Positions 9,279-18,711 of a stretch of 64,000 bases of DNA are shown here, piece by piece. Positions within the stretch are counted from its first letter, which is position 1, and the number at the start of each line of letters is the position of its first letter. Source of the stretch: Nitratireductor aquimarinus (lineage in GTDB: Bacteria > Pseudomonadota > Alphaproteobacteria > Rhizobiales > Rhizobiaceae); assembly GCF_017255295.1 (NCBI RefSeq), contig NZ_JAFKDE010000003.1, positions 186,001-250,000 on the forward strand. Direction: 5' to 3'. The position numbers and the translations under genes were made by a program. The notes under the pieces are model-generated. The model saw only the letters and a list, made by a program, of their open reading frames with translations. It ran no database searches and was not told the origin of the DNA.

Positions 9279-10259
9279 ATGGCTGGCGTTCAGCAGATCG
9301 AAGTGGACAAGGAAGAGAACGGAATGCGGCTGGACCGTTGGTTCAAGGCGCATTTTCCGGGGCTCGGATTCGGGCATTTGCAGAAGCTCCTGCGCTCCGG
9401 CCAGATCCGGGTGAGCGGCAGCCGCGCCAAAGCCGATACGCGGCTTGAGCCGGGGCAGGTGGTGCGCGTGCCGCCGCTGGAAGTGGACCGCAAGGGCGGC
9501 GGACAGACCACCGCACACAGCCTGCGCAACACTGGCGACGCTGAAGCGCTGATGCAGATGCTGCTTTATGAAGACCCGAAGGTCTATGTCTTCAACAAGC
9601 CGGCCGGCCTTGCCGTGCAGGGTGGCTCCGGTGTGAACCGGCACGTCGACGGCATGCTGGAAGCGCTGCGCAACAAGAAGGGCGAGAAGCCCCGGCTGGT
9701 GCATCGTCTGGACCGCGACACTTCCGGTGTTCTTGTGGTTGCGCGCACGCGCCAGGCTGCCATGCGGCTTGCCGAGGCGTTTCGCGCGCGCGACACCAAG
9801 AAAACCTATTGGGCGCTTGTGAAGGGCGTTCCGAACCGGGATGAGGCGCGCATTTCCACCTGGCTCGCCAAAGAGCAGACTCCGGATGGCGACCGCATGC
9901 GGGTGGTCAAGCATGGCGAACCCGATTCCGACCATGCGGTTTCCAACTACCGGGTCATCGAAACCGCCGGCAGTGCGCTCTCGTGGCTCGAGATGGAACC
10001 CTATACCGGCCGCACCCACCAGCTGCGCGTGCATGCCGCCCATATCGGCTGCCCGATCATCGGTGATCCGAAATATTTCGAGGCCGATCAGAACTGGGAG
10101 TTCCCGGGCGGCATTCAGAAGCGTCTGCACCTGCATGCCCGGCGCATCATCATTCCCAATCCGGGTGGCGGCAAGATCGATGTGACGGCGCCGCTGCCGC
10201 CACACATGCGTCAGAGCTGGAACCTTCTGGGCTTTGACGAAGCCTCCGCCGAAGATTGA
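9279..10259 (+). CDS. RluC/RluD-type ribosomal large subunit pseudouridine synthase
   Basis: A 326-residue RluA-family pseudouridine synthase that isomerises uridines in 23S rRNA. An S4 RNA-binding domain covers about residues 15-75. The catalytic domain has HRLDRDTSG with the catalytic Asp at 145, and YTGRTHQLRVH further on. S4 plus this catalytic motif points to RluC or RluD rather than RluA. The order rarA-crcB-rluC-ATP12 suggests an old housekeeping cluster. It starts at ATG 9279, 51 bases after crcB. Confidence 0.9.
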   Translation: MAGVQQIEVDKEENGMRLDRWFKAHFPGLGFGHLQKLLRSGQIRVSGSRAKADTRLEPGQVVRVPPLEVDRKGGGQTTAHSLRNTGDAEALMQMLLYEDPKVYVFNKPAGLAVQGGSGVNRHVDGMLEALRNKKGEKPRLVHRLDRDTSGVLVVARTRQAAMRLAEAFRARDTKKTYWALVKGVPNRDEARISTWLAKEQTPDGDRMRVVKHGEPDSDHAVSNYRVIETAGSALSWLEMEPYTGRTHQLRVHAAHIGCPIIGDPKYFEADQNWEFPGGIQKRLHLHARRIIIPNPGGGKIDVTAPLPPHMRQSWNLLGFDEASAED

Positions 10260-10332
10260 TGGCGGTGTTGAATCGCGCACCCTTTGCGTCGTTTCACTCG
10301 CCAAATTGCCAACACTCACTATATGAACAGCC

Positions 10333-11127
10333 ATGCGTGACCTTCTGAACGACCTCGAAGATGGAAAGACGCCAGCCGAGCTGGACCCGATCCGGCGTGC
10401 GCAAAGCACAATGAAGAAGCCGCTGCCCAAGCGCTTCTACAAGGATGTGGCGGTTGCCGCACAGGAAGAGGGCGGTTTTGCCGTGCAGCTCGACGGCAAG
10501 AGCGTACGCACGCCGAGCGCCAACACCGTTCTGCTGCCGAACGAAGCGACGGCGCTTCTGGTGGCGCGCGAATATGAAGCGCAGGGCGATGAGATCGATC
10601 CGGCCACCATGCCGGTGACCCGGCTGGTGAACACCGCCATCGACGGTGTCGCGGCTCACGCGCAGACTGTTCTCGAAGATGTTCTGCGCTATGTGACCGG
10701 CGATCTTGTCTGCTACCGCGCGCCGTCTCCTGAACGTCTCGTCGAGTTGCAGGCGCAGGCCTGGGACCCGGTTCTGGACTGGGCGCAGCAGCATATGGGC
10801 GCGCATTTCGTTCTGGCCGAAGGCGTGATCCATGTGGAGCAGCCGCGTGAAGCGATTGCCGCCGTCAGCGCTTATATGCGCCAGAAGAACGAGCCGTTCC
10901 GCCTTGCCGCTCTCCACGTGATGACGACGCTTATGGGATCGGCTCTTCTGTCGCTTGCCGTCGAGGCGCGGGAGCTCACGCCGGATGAGGCCTGGTCGGC
11001 GGCGCATGTGGATGAGGACTGGAACATCGGCCTGTGGGGCGAGGATTCAGAAGCCACACTGCGGCGCTCCGCGCGTCAGCGCGACATGATGGGCGCTGCA
11101 ACGCTCCTGCGTGCGCTGGACGACTGA
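10333..11127 (+). CDS. ATP12-family F1-ATPase assembly chaperone
   Basis: A 264-residue protein of the ATP12 family, whose mitochondrial members chaperone the F1 alpha subunit during ATP synthase assembly. Seen here: KRFYKDVAV near the start, a LDGKSVRTPS motif, the EYEAQGDEIDPATMPVTRLVN segment, and a tail with SLAVEARELTPDEAW. The family is found in alphaproteobacteria and mitochondria. It follows the pseudouridine synthase by 73 bases. A later ATG at codon 27 (MKKPLPKRFY) is a possible alternative start. Confidence 0.9.
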   Translation: MRDLLNDLEDGKTPAELDPIRRAQSTMKKPLPKRFYKDVAVAAQEEGGFAVQLDGKSVRTPSANTVLLPNEATALLVAREYEAQGDEIDPATMPVTRLVNTAIDGVAAHAQTVLEDVLRYVTGDLVCYRAPSPERLVELQAQAWDPVLDWAQQHMGAHFVLAEGVIHVEQPREAIAAVSAYMRQKNEPFRLAALHVMTTLMGSALLSLAVEARELTPDEAWSAAHVDEDWNIGLWGEDSEATLRRSARQRDMMGAATLLRALDD

Positions 11128-11497
11128 CGGCGTATTTCCGGGCGGCATCAGCCCATCAAGCAGTGAGAAACTCCACCGCTCTGCCGGAAGGCAGGGCGGT
11201 TTCGCATTTGTGTGCGGGTTTTAAAGGCGTTGGGCTGACAAGTGGAAGCCGCTTTTCGATTGAGAACACGGCTGCTCCTGTGTTCGTCGGAGCGCGGTCA
11301 TTTCGTGTTGACAGTGCGGTGCGTGGTTCGACAGGCTCACCATGAGGAAGGGCATTGGCGGTCAAACCTGCGGTAATGCCTTTGATCAGGATTCACTGCC
11401 GGGCGCGACTTCCCTCATGGTGAGCCTGTCGGACCACGCACCGGGTCTATGCAGCAGGGCGTTGCGCCCCGCTGTGTCAGAATGGACGCGCGGCTAT
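11128..11497. other. 370-base intergenic region with repeats, no gene seen
   Basis: No credible coding region is visible between the ATP12 gene and the minus-strand membrane protein. It holds a stretch at about 11218-11260 that resembles the AAAGTGGAAxCCGxTTTTCG repeat seen at 11.94 kb. Next to it is a large inverted repeat at 11318-11442 (separate entry). Confidence 0.7.
11318..11442. repeat. 125-bp palindromic REP/BIME-like element
   Basis: Left arm 11318-11350 and right arm 11409-11442 are inverted copies of a roughly 34-base sequence built on GACAGGCTCACCATGAGG, with one substitution and one indel. They flank a 58-base spacer. Sequences of the type TTCGACAGGCTCA..ATGAGG recur as palindromes in many bacterial genomes (family knowledge). 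This pair therefore looks like a BIME-type couple of REP sequences. It carries no ORF. Confidence 0.7.
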
Positions 11498-11875
11498 CTA
11501 GCTTCCGCCAAACATCTTGTAGAGCACGGCGGAGATCTCGCTTTCGAGCGGGAATGACAGCATGCCCATCACCGAATAGCCGAGCAGCCACGGCATGAGA
11601 TAGAAGCGGATCATGAAAAAGAACCAAGCCACATAGATCGGCACCAGCGGTTCCAGCAGAAAACGGGGCGTGATGGGGCGAAAGAATTTCAGGATCGGGT
11701 TCGTCGCACGGACGAAAAAGCGCATGAAGAAGAAACTGGAATCTTCCGGCAGGAAAATGCTCATGGCGGCGCGGCCGATCAGCGTCCACATGACGACGCC
11801 GAGAATGTAATCCAGCGCCAGCACCCAGATCGGGAATGCGGCCATCGTTTCCTGTATGGCGACCGTTTCCTGCAT
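11498..11875 (-). CDS. Conserved small membrane protein of unknown function
   Basis: A 125-residue protein with two or three hydrophobic helices (about 15-40, 70-95 and 95-110). A polar stretch, RATNPILKFFRPITPRF, precedes PIYVAWFFFMIRFY. The proline/arginine-rich turn before a membrane helix loosely recalls YggT proteins, but I cannot confirm that. The start has a good ribosome site (GGGGGAG about 7 bases upstream on the minus strand). It stands alone between two repeat elements. Function unknown. Confidence 0.7.
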   Translation of the reverse strand: MQETVAIQETMAAFPIWVLALDYILGVVMWTLIGRAAMSIFLPEDSSFFFMRFFVRATNPILKFFRPITPRFLLEPLVPIYVAWFFFMIRFYLMPWLLGYSVMGMLSFPLESEISAVLYKMFGGS

Positions 11876-11932
11876 GCAGTATCTCCCCCGCGTGATTCAG
11901 GGGCGGGAGAACCCGCCCCTGACTTCGAAACC

Positions 11933-12004
11933 CTAGAGCATCGGATCGAAAAGTGGAATCCGGTTTTCGGCTGTTCCGGTGTTCGATCAATTGTTTAGAT
12001 CGCC
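11933..12004. repeat. Interspersed palindromic repeat (CTAGAGCATCG family), copy 1
   Basis: Begins CTAGAGCATCGGATCG, includes AAAAGTGGAATCCGGTTTTCGG, and ends CAATTGTTTAGATCG. The same two ends, with a different middle, recur at 55932-56008. Intergenic repeats of this type are frequent in rhizobial genomes. No ORF. Confidence 0.6.
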
Positions 12005-12040
12005 GTGCGTTCGAATGGATGCACGGCGATCTGGCACTGT

Positions 12041-13852
12041 TCAGTGCTGGTCGGAAAGAATGGACGGGCCTGTCGGCACGCGGGTTTCTTCCACCATGCG
12101 CTGGATTTCCTCATCCGGAGCCGGTGTCAGCAGGGTGACCACCACCATGGAGACCAGGCTCACCGCCATGCCCACAATGCCGAAGCGCAGATGGTCGAGA
12201 CCGAACCATGGCGTTCCGCCGGTGTAGACATAGTAGAGGTAGAGCGTGCCGGCGGTGAAGCCGGCGGCCATGCCGGCGACTGCGCCTGCGCGGTTTGCCC
12301 GTTTCCACCACACTCCCAGACAGAGCGGGAAGAAGAGGCCGGATGCCGCGAAGCAGAACGCCCACGCGACTGCACCGAGAATGCCGGTGAGCTGCAGCGA
12401 TGCGATCAGGGCCGCCAGTGCGCCGATGCCCAGAAGCAGGATGCGGGCGACGACGAGTCGGACGGCAGTGTCTGCCTTCGGGTCGATCATCTTGTAGTAG
12501 AGATCGTGGCTGAGTGCGTTTGCGATGGCCAGCAGAAGGCCGTCGGCAGTCGACATGGCTGCCGCCATGCCGCCAGCGGCGACCAGGCCGGAAATCACAT
12601 AGGGAAGACCCGCGATTTCAGGCGTTGCCAGCACCACGATGTCCGGCCGCATGAAGAACTCGTTCAGCTGCAGGATACCGTCGCCATTCTGGTCGGCGAT
12701 GGCCAGGAAGCCCACGCTTGCCCAGTTCTGAATCCACGCGAGCGAGGCTACTTCTTCAAACGGCTTGCCGATGATTGCCGTCGGCAGGCTGGGATCGAGA
12801 AGCTGCAGCTTCGTCAGCGTGGCGAGAGCCGGCGCCGTGAAGTACAGCAGGAAGATGAAGAGCAGCGACCAGGCGACCGATTTACGCGCAGCGCGCACGG
12901 TCGGCGTGGTGAAGTAGCGCATCAGGATATGGGGCAGGGATGCCGTGCCGCACATCATGACGAGTGCGAGCGTGATGAACCTCCACTCCGCGTAATCGCC
13001 CACCGGGCCGGTATGTGGGGTGGTGAGCACCGAGAGACCCGGAATGGCCTCGGCTGGCGGGTTGAGCCCAAACTGCGCTTCGAGTTGCGCCATGGTGGAG
13101 GCTGCATCGCCATAGGTGAAGTGCGGGATCAGGCCAAAACCCTGCACGTTGGACATCCAGATCACCGGCACCAGATAGGCGACGATGAGAACGATGTACT
13201 GTGCGACCTGCGTCCATGTCACGGCGCGCATGCCGCCGAGCATCGAGCATAAGAGAATGCCCAGAAGGCCGAACCAGACACCCCAGGAGAACGGAATGTG
13301 AAGTGCGCGGGCGGCGATGGTGCCGGTGGCGTTGATCTGCGCCGTCACATAGGTAAAGGACGCGACCACAAGCACGATCACGGCGCACAGACGGGCAAGA
13401 TTGCCGCCATAGCGCGTGCCGATGAAGTCTGGAACCGTGTAGCAGCCGAACTTGCGCAGATAGGGCGCCATCAGCGAGTTGACGAGCACGTAACCGCCGG
13501 TCCAGCCGACGATGAAGGCCATGTAGCCATAACCGCCGAAATAGACACCGCCGGCCAGAGCCACGAAAGATGCGCCCGACATCCAGTCGGCCGCCGTCGC
13601 CATGCCGTTATAGACGGCAGGAACCTGTCGGCCGGCGACATAGTAGGCGTCGACCTCCATTGTGCGCGATAACCAGCCAATGAGGGCATAGATGCCGATG
13701 GTGAAGGCCACGAACAGAATGCCGATCGTGTCGGCGCCCACGCCGAATTGCTCCAACAGCGCCATCAAGAGGATGAATGCTAGAAAACCGCCGGTGTAGA
13801 GCGTGTACACCCGGCCGATATTATCAATGAACCGTCCCTGTAATAAGGCCAT
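12041..13852 (-). CDS. Sodium:solute symporter, large subunit (SSS family, VC_2705-like)
   Basis: A 603-residue transporter with about 13 membrane helices. It matches the SSS branch that pairs with DUF4212 small subunits, related to acetate and pyruvate carriers. Visible landmarks include YYVAGRQVPAVYNGMATAADWMSG, TVPDFIGTRYG and GGMAAAMSTADGLLLAIANALSHD, the last being the sodium-site region. It starts 12 bases after the DUF4212 gene, with GGAGG seven bases before the ATG. The substrate is not evident; short carboxylates such as acetate, pyruvate or lactate are the likely class. Confidence 0.88.
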   Translation of the reverse strand: MALLQGRFIDNIGRVYTLYTGGFLAFILLMALLEQFGVGADTIGILFVAFTIGIYALIGWLSRTMEVDAYYVAGRQVPAVYNGMATAADWMSGASFVALAGGVYFGGYGYMAFIVGWTGGYVLVNSLMAPYLRKFGCYTVPDFIGTRYGGNLARLCAVIVLVVASFTYVTAQINATGTIAARALHIPFSWGVWFGLLGILLCSMLGGMRAVTWTQVAQYIVLIVAYLVPVIWMSNVQGFGLIPHFTYGDAASTMAQLEAQFGLNPPAEAIPGLSVLTTPHTGPVGDYAEWRFITLALVMMCGTASLPHILMRYFTTPTVRAARKSVAWSLLFIFLLYFTAPALATLTKLQLLDPSLPTAIIGKPFEEVASLAWIQNWASVGFLAIADQNGDGILQLNEFFMRPDIVVLATPEIAGLPYVISGLVAAGGMAAAMSTADGLLLAIANALSHDLYYKMIDPKADTAVRLVVARILLLGIGALAALIASLQLTGILGAVAWAFCFAASGLFFPLCLGVWWKRANRAGAVAGMAAGFTAGTLYLYYVYTGGTPWFGLDHLRFGIVGMAVSLVSMVVVTLLTPAPDEEIQRMVEETRVPTGPSILSDQH

Positions 13853-13864
13853 GCCGGTTCCTCC

Positions 13865-14137
13865 CTATTCGTCTTCTTCGCCGAAGCCGAACTCGTCATC
13901 GATTGCATCCTGGCGCCAGTTCTGCACCCAGATGATGATGACAAAGGCCAGCAGAGAACCCTGGGCGATCATGTAGTAACCGAGTGGGAAGCCCAGGAAC
14001 GTGTATTGATCCAGCGTCGAAACCATGGCTGGCACGACAAGCGCGAAGAATGCCCAGAGCGTCAGAACCACAATCGTCAGGTTTCTGGTCTTTGCCCAGT
14101 AGCGATCCCTCACATCATCTGCGTTATTAGCGGACAT
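13865..14137 (-). CDS. DUF4212 small subunit of sodium:solute symporter
   Basis: A 90-residue protein with two membrane helices (about 22-45 and 53-72), the YWAKTRNLTIVVLTLWAFF and PLGYYMIAQGS motifs of DUF4212, and an acidic C-terminus. In this family it is the obligate small partner of the adjacent SSS transporter. It has a very strong ribosome site (GGGAGGAGG, 5 bases before ATG) and leads the two-gene operon. Its promoter must lie in the 155-base gap shared with the divergent gene at 14.3 kb. Confidence 0.9.
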   Translation of the reverse strand: MSANNADDVRDRYWAKTRNLTIVVLTLWAFFALVVPAMVSTLDQYTFLGFPLGYYMIAQGSLLAFVIIIWVQNWRQDAIDDEFGFGEEDE

Positions 14138-14292
14138 GCTGTCCTCCTCCCTAAAAACGTCAGCGACGAAAGTCGTTGGATGTCACCATTGCGGTTCTGT
14201 GGAATTGGAATCACAATGGAATGCCTCAAGCATTGGGCATCTCAAGTTCAATGAAAATCGAGACATTGGTCGTATGTAACGGGAAGCACGCA

Positions 14293-14952
14293 ATGGGTGT
14301 TGAGTGGTCGAAAGGCATTTTATTCTTGCGGGAAGCCGCAGCACGCATGCGTTTCCGGCGTGAAAATACAGCGATCAATACTGTCGGGATCATGTGCGAC
14401 TTTGTTTGCACACGTTCATCTTTCGTCGCACAGAAGAAGCTCTATGGATATCTGAAGGCGCGCATGGGCACGCGCTATCCATCCATGTTCGAGGATGATG
14501 TCTTTGTTGAATCCATCAACATCGCCAAGCTGCATGTATTTGCCGCCTGTCTCTCGGATCTGACGGTTCATGCCGTTGCCAGGGTGGCCTCTGGTGGCGC
14601 GCTGGAGGGGGAAGAGGCACGCACGCTGGCGCTTCATTGTCACGAGGCCGGACTTGCGGACAATGGCGGTGTGCTGCCCGATGCCGGTACGGTGGAGGCC
14701 TGGCGCAGCGCTTTCGTGAAGCGTATTGCGGATGTTCACTGGCAGAATGCGGCGCTGGCCGCAGATTGCTTTACCGAAAGCCCAAAGGCGCTTTTCAAAT
14801 GGGCGCCGATCGCTGACGAACTCAAGCGGTATGACCGTGAGATCGTGGAGAACTCGATCCGCTTCGCCTTCGGTGAAGTGACGCGCTCGTTCCGCGAACG
14901 CGCAGAGCTTCCTGAACTGGCGCAGGACTGGCGGGCGCAGTCGGTCACTTGA
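14293..14952 (+). CDS. Conserved alphaproteobacterial protein of unknown function
   Basis: A soluble protein of about 219 residues without a signal peptide or recognised catalytic motif. Conserved-looking stretches are NTAINTVGIMCDFVCTRS, GYLKARMGTRYPSMFEDDVFVESINIAK and CLSDLTVHAVAR. Homologues in Mesorhizobium-type genomes are, from memory, sometimes labelled 'esterase', but I see no GxSxG or GDSL signature. ATG 14293 has GGGAAG six bases upstream; ATG 14347 (MRFRREN) is an alternative start. It is divergent from the symporter operon and convergent with glnA. Confidence 0.65.
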   Translation: MGVEWSKGILFLREAAARMRFRRENTAINTVGIMCDFVCTRSSFVAQKKLYGYLKARMGTRYPSMFEDDVFVESINIAKLHVFAACLSDLTVHAVARVASGGALEGEEARTLALHCHEAGLADNGGVLPDAGTVEAWRSAFVKRIADVHWQNAALAADCFTESPKALFKWAPIADELKRYDREIVENSIRFAFGEVTRSFRERAELPELAQDWRAQSVT

Positions 14953-14963
14953 GCACGCCGCAA

Positions 14964-14995
14964 TAAAAAAGGGCCCCGTCCGAAGACGGAGCCCT
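14964..14995 (-). terminator. Intrinsic terminator of glnA
   Basis: Read on the minus strand, GGGCTCCGTC and GACGGGGCCC form a stem around a TTCG tetraloop, with one mismatch, followed by TTTTTTAT. It lies 20 bases beyond the glnA stop and before the convergent gene ending at 14952. Confidence 0.85.
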
Positions 14996-15015
14996 GATCG
15001 CCCCAACAGTAGCGA

Positions 15016-16425
15016 TCAAACGGAATAGTACATGTCGAACTCGACCGGGTGCGGCGTCATCTCGTAACGCAGCACTTCCGACATCTTCAGCTCGATATAG
15101 GCGTCGATCTGATCGTCGTCGAACACGCCGCCGGCCTTCAGGAAGCCGCGGTCCTTGTCGAGCGCCATGAGGGCTTCGCGCAGCGAACCGCAGACGGTCG
15201 GCACCTTCTTGAGCTCCTTCGGCGGCAGATCGTAGAGATCCTTGTCCATGGCCTGGCCGGGATGGATCTTGTTCTTGATGCCGTCGAGGCCGGCCATCAG
15301 CAGCGCTGCGAATGCGAGGTAGGGGTTTGCGCCCGGATCGGGGAAGCGAACCTCGACGCGCTTTGCCTTCGGCGAGGAGCCGAACGGAATGCGGCAGGAT
15401 GCCGAACGGTTGCGCGCCGAATAGGCGAGCAGGACCGGGGCTTCAAAACCGGGCACCAGACGCTTGTAGGAGTTGGTGATCGGGTTGGTGAAGGCGTTGA
15501 TCGCCTTGGCGTGCTTGATGACGCCGCCGATATAGTAGAGGCAGCTCTCGGACAGACCGGCATATTCATTGCCGGCAAAGGTCGGCTTGCCGTCTTTCCA
15601 GATCGACTGGTGGACGTGCATGCCCGATCCGTTGTCGCCATAGATCGGCTTCGGCATGAAGGTTGCGGTCTTGCCATAGGCATTGGCGACCTGGTGAACG
15701 CCGTATTTGAACTTCTGAACGCTGTCGGCGCTCTTCAGGAGCGTCTCGAACTTGATGCCGAGTTCGTGCTGCGCAGCACCCACCTCGTGGTGGTGCTTTT
15801 CAACGATCACGCCCATTTCGGACAGGACCGTGAGCATCTCGGAGCGCATGTCCTGTGCGGAGTCGATCGGCGGAACCGGGAAATAGCCGCCCTTCATGCG
15901 CGGACGGTGGCCCAGATTGCCGGTCTCGTAGTCGGCGTCGTCGTTGGACGGCAGTTCGCTGCAGTCGAGCTTGAAGCCGGTGTTGTAGGGATCGGCCTTG
16001 TACTTCACGTCGTCAAAGACGAAGAATTCCGGCTCCGGGCCCACATAGACGGTGTCGCCAAAGCCTTCGGCCTTGAGGAAGGCTTCTGCCTTCTTGGCGG
16101 TGCCGCGCGGGTCACGGTTGTAGGCCTCGCCGGAGATCGGGTCGAGAATGTCGCAGACGATGGCCATCGTGGACTGGGCGAAGAACGGGTCCATGTGCGC
16201 CGTGTCGGGCTCCGGCATCAGAACCATGTCGGACTCGTTGATCGCCTTCCAGCCGGCAATGGACGAGCCGTCGAACATGACGCCATCGGCGAACATGTCC
16301 TCATCCACGGCCGTGACATCCATCGTGACATGGTGAAGCTTGCCTCTTGGATCCGTGAAGCGAAGATCGACGAACTTTACGTCGTTTTCCTTGATCTGCT
16401 TCATGATGTCTTGTGCTGTGGTCAT
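15016..16425 (-). CDS. glnA: Glutamine synthetase type I
   Basis: A 469-residue GSI that makes glutamine from glutamate, ammonia and ATP, as a cytoplasmic dodecamer. It contains [18 protein letters not shown] near the N-terminus, [16 protein letters not shown] in the ATP/metal region, and [12 protein letters not shown]. Tyr398 in LYDLPPKE is the expected adenylylation site, so activity should be controlled by GlnE. The length matches E. coli GlnA. It lies 68 bases downstream of glnB and is probably co-transcribed from the sigma-54 promoter upstream of glnB. A clear terminator follows. Confidence 0.97.
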   Translation of the reverse strand: MTTAQDIMKQIKENDVKFVDLRFTDPRGKLHHVTMDVTAVDEDMFADGVMFDGSSIAGWKAINESDMVLMPEPDTAHMDPFFAQSTMAIVCDILDPISGEAYNRDPRGTAKKAEAFLKAEGFGDTVYVGPEPEFFVFDDVKYKADPYNTGFKLDCSELPSNDDADYETGNLGHRPRMKGGYFPVPPIDSAQDMRSEMLTVLSEMGVIVEKHHHEVGAAQHELGIKFETLLKSADSVQKFKYGVHQVANAYGKTATFMPKPIYGDNGSGMHVHQSIWKDGKPTFAGNEYAGLSESCLYYIGGVIKHAKAINAFTNPITNSYKRLVPGFEAPVLLAYSARNRSASCRIPFGSSPKAKRVEVRFPDPGANPYLAFAALLMAGLDGIKNKIHPGQAMDKDLYDLPPKELKKVPTVCGSLREALMALDKDRGFLKAGGVFDDDQIDAYIELKMSEVLRYEMTPHPVEFDMYYSV

Positions 16426-16493
16426 ATTCGCTTTCCTGTTTGCGATGAGCTTGCCTGATGATCCGGACCGGGTCCGGGAACTGGTGGTTGGGG

Positions 16494-17072
<579 letters not shown>

Positions 17073-17113
17073 TTAAAAAATATGCAATGAGCCGAAGAAA
17101 GCGGCAGCTTGTT

Positions 17114-18619
17114 ATGCGTATGGTTGTTCTGACACCTGAAGAAATGGGCAATGTGGATCGCGCGGCCATCGCAGCCGGCCCTCATGACGGGTACGGGCTG
17201 ATGCGCAATGCCGGCGCGGCGGTGGCTGATCTTATCCTCGAGCGGTTTTCCGGCGCTGCTGGCGTCGCGGTTCTCTGCGGACCGGGCAACAATGGCGGTG
17301 ACGGCTATGTCATTGCGCGGCTTCTGGCCGAGCGCGGCGTCAATGTTCGCCTGTTCGCCGATGCTGCGCCGCGGGAAGACAGCGATGCCGCCAGGGCGCG
17401 CGAGGACTGTTTTGTAACGCCCGAGGCTTTGGCCGATTTTCGCCCCGAGGCCGGCTGGCTGGTGGTTGACGCGCTCTATGGCGCCGGGCTTTCAAAGCCA
17501 ATCGCGGGCATCGAGGCCGAACTCATCGAGCGGGTTGCGGCTGCGGGCGTCCCGGTGGTTGCCGTCGATCTTCCGTCCGGTCTTTCGGGTCTCACGGGCA
17601 AGCCCCTCGGCAGCTGCTTCAATGCGGACCTGACCGTCACGTTTTTCCGCAAAAAGCCGGGGCATCTGCTCATGCCCGGTCGACGCCTGTGTGGCGAGCT
17701 GGTCGTGGTCGATATCGGCATTGCCGAGACGGCGCTTGCATCAATGGATATCGCCCTTTGGGAAAATGGTCCGGCGCTCTGGCGTGACAGCGTGCCGGCG
17801 GTGGAGATCGATGCGCATAAATATGTGCGTGGTCATGTGGCGGTTGTTTCGGGCGGTGGCGCATCCACTGGTGCAGCGCGGCTTGCCGCGCGTGGCGCGG
17901 CGCGCGCAGGGGCAGGGGCCGTGACGGTGCTTTCGCCTGCAAACGCCCTGTCGGTGAACGCGATGCACCTGACCTCAATCATGCTGCGCAAGGCGGAGGC
18001 AGTGGATGAACTCATCGCCTTCCTCGATGAGCGAAAACCGACAGCCGCTGTTCTCGGCCCGGCAGCCGGCACAGGCGAGCGCACGCGCAGCTTCGCGCTG
18101 GGTTTTCTGGAGCACGATGAAGGGCTGAAAGGGCTGGTGCTGGATGCCGACGCCATCACCGCCTTTGCCGATGCGCCCGATACGCTCTTCGAGCAAGTGA
18201 GAAGCTCCGCCTTAGCGACCGTGCTGACGCCGCATGACGGTGAATTCGCGCGCCTCTTCGGCGACCTTGCGGCTGACGCTTCCATGTCGAAGGTGGAGCG
18301 TGCGCGCGCAGCGGCAGAGCGCTCCGGAGCGGTGATCATTCTGAAGGGGGCGGATACGGTCGTGGCCTGCCCGGACGGGCGCGCGGCCATCAACACCAAT
18401 GGATCGCGTTTCCTGGCGACGGCGGGCTCTGGCGATGTTCTGTGCGGGATTGTGGCCAGCCTTCTGGCGCAGGGCATGCCGGTCTTCGAGGCGGCATCGG
18501 CCGGCGTGTGGCTGCATGCAGAGGCTGGCGGGATGTTTGGCCGGGGCCTGATTGCGGAAGACCTACCCGAGATGCTTCCGCATGTCTTCCAGGCGCTCCT
18601 CCCGGACGATGTTGGCTGA
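17114..18619 (+). CDS. nnr: Bifunctional NAD(P)HX epimerase/dehydratase
   Basis: A fusion of about 501 residues that repairs hydrated NAD(P)H. The N-terminal epimerase (NnrE/YjeF_N, about 1-210) contains GPGNNGGDGYVIARLL and DLPSGLSGLTG. The C-terminal ADP-dependent dehydratase (NnrD/carbohydrate-kinase-like, about 225-495) contains GPAAGTGER, VLTPHDGEFARLFG and ATAGSGDVLCG. The start is uncertain: ATG 17114 or 17120 (MVVLTPEEM) fits the family better than ATG 17069 or 17087, but none has a strong ribosome site. It is convergent with lexA. Confidence 0.93.
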   Translation: MRMVVLTPEEMGNVDRAAIAAGPHDGYGLMRNAGAAVADLILERFSGAAGVAVLCGPGNNGGDGYVIARLLAERGVNVRLFADAAPREDSDAARAREDCFVTPEALADFRPEAGWLVVDALYGAGLSKPIAGIEAELIERVAAAGVPVVAVDLPSGLSGLTGKPLGSCFNADLTVTFFRKKPGHLLMPGRRLCGELVVVDIGIAETALASMDIALWENGPALWRDSVPAVEIDAHKYVRGHVAVVSGGGASTGAARLAARGAARAGAGAVTVLSPANALSVNAMHLTSIMLRKAEAVDELIAFLDERKPTAAVLGPAAGTGERTRSFALGFLEHDEGLKGLVLDADAITAFADAPDTLFEQVRSSALATVLTPHDGEFARLFGDLAADASMSKVERARAAAERSGAVIILKGADTVVACPDGRAAINTNGSRFLATAGSGDVLCGIVASLLAQGMPVFEAASAGVWLHAEAGGMFGRGLIAEDLPEMLPHVFQALLPDDVG

Positions 18620-18673
18620 ACCGACGCCGAGCTTGAAAAGAGCGCGCATTCTGGATGCCGGATGGCATCGGAG

Positions 18674-18699
18674 CCGGGGCATGCCTGAAGCCGCCCCGG
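18674..18699. terminator. Hairpin between convergent nnr and lexA
   Basis: Perfect 7-bp arms CCGGGGC (18674-18680) and GCCCCGG (18693-18699) with a 12-base loop lie in the 92-base gap between the nnr and lexA stops. There is no long T-run on either side, so this is a weak candidate for a shared terminator. Confidence 0.35.
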
Positions 18700-18711
18700 A
18701 TAGTCTTAAAC

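Noticed and set aside
11498-11875. Assignment of the small membrane protein to the YggT family
   Set aside because: The Pro/Arg turn before the helix is similar, but the YggT C-terminal signature is absent.
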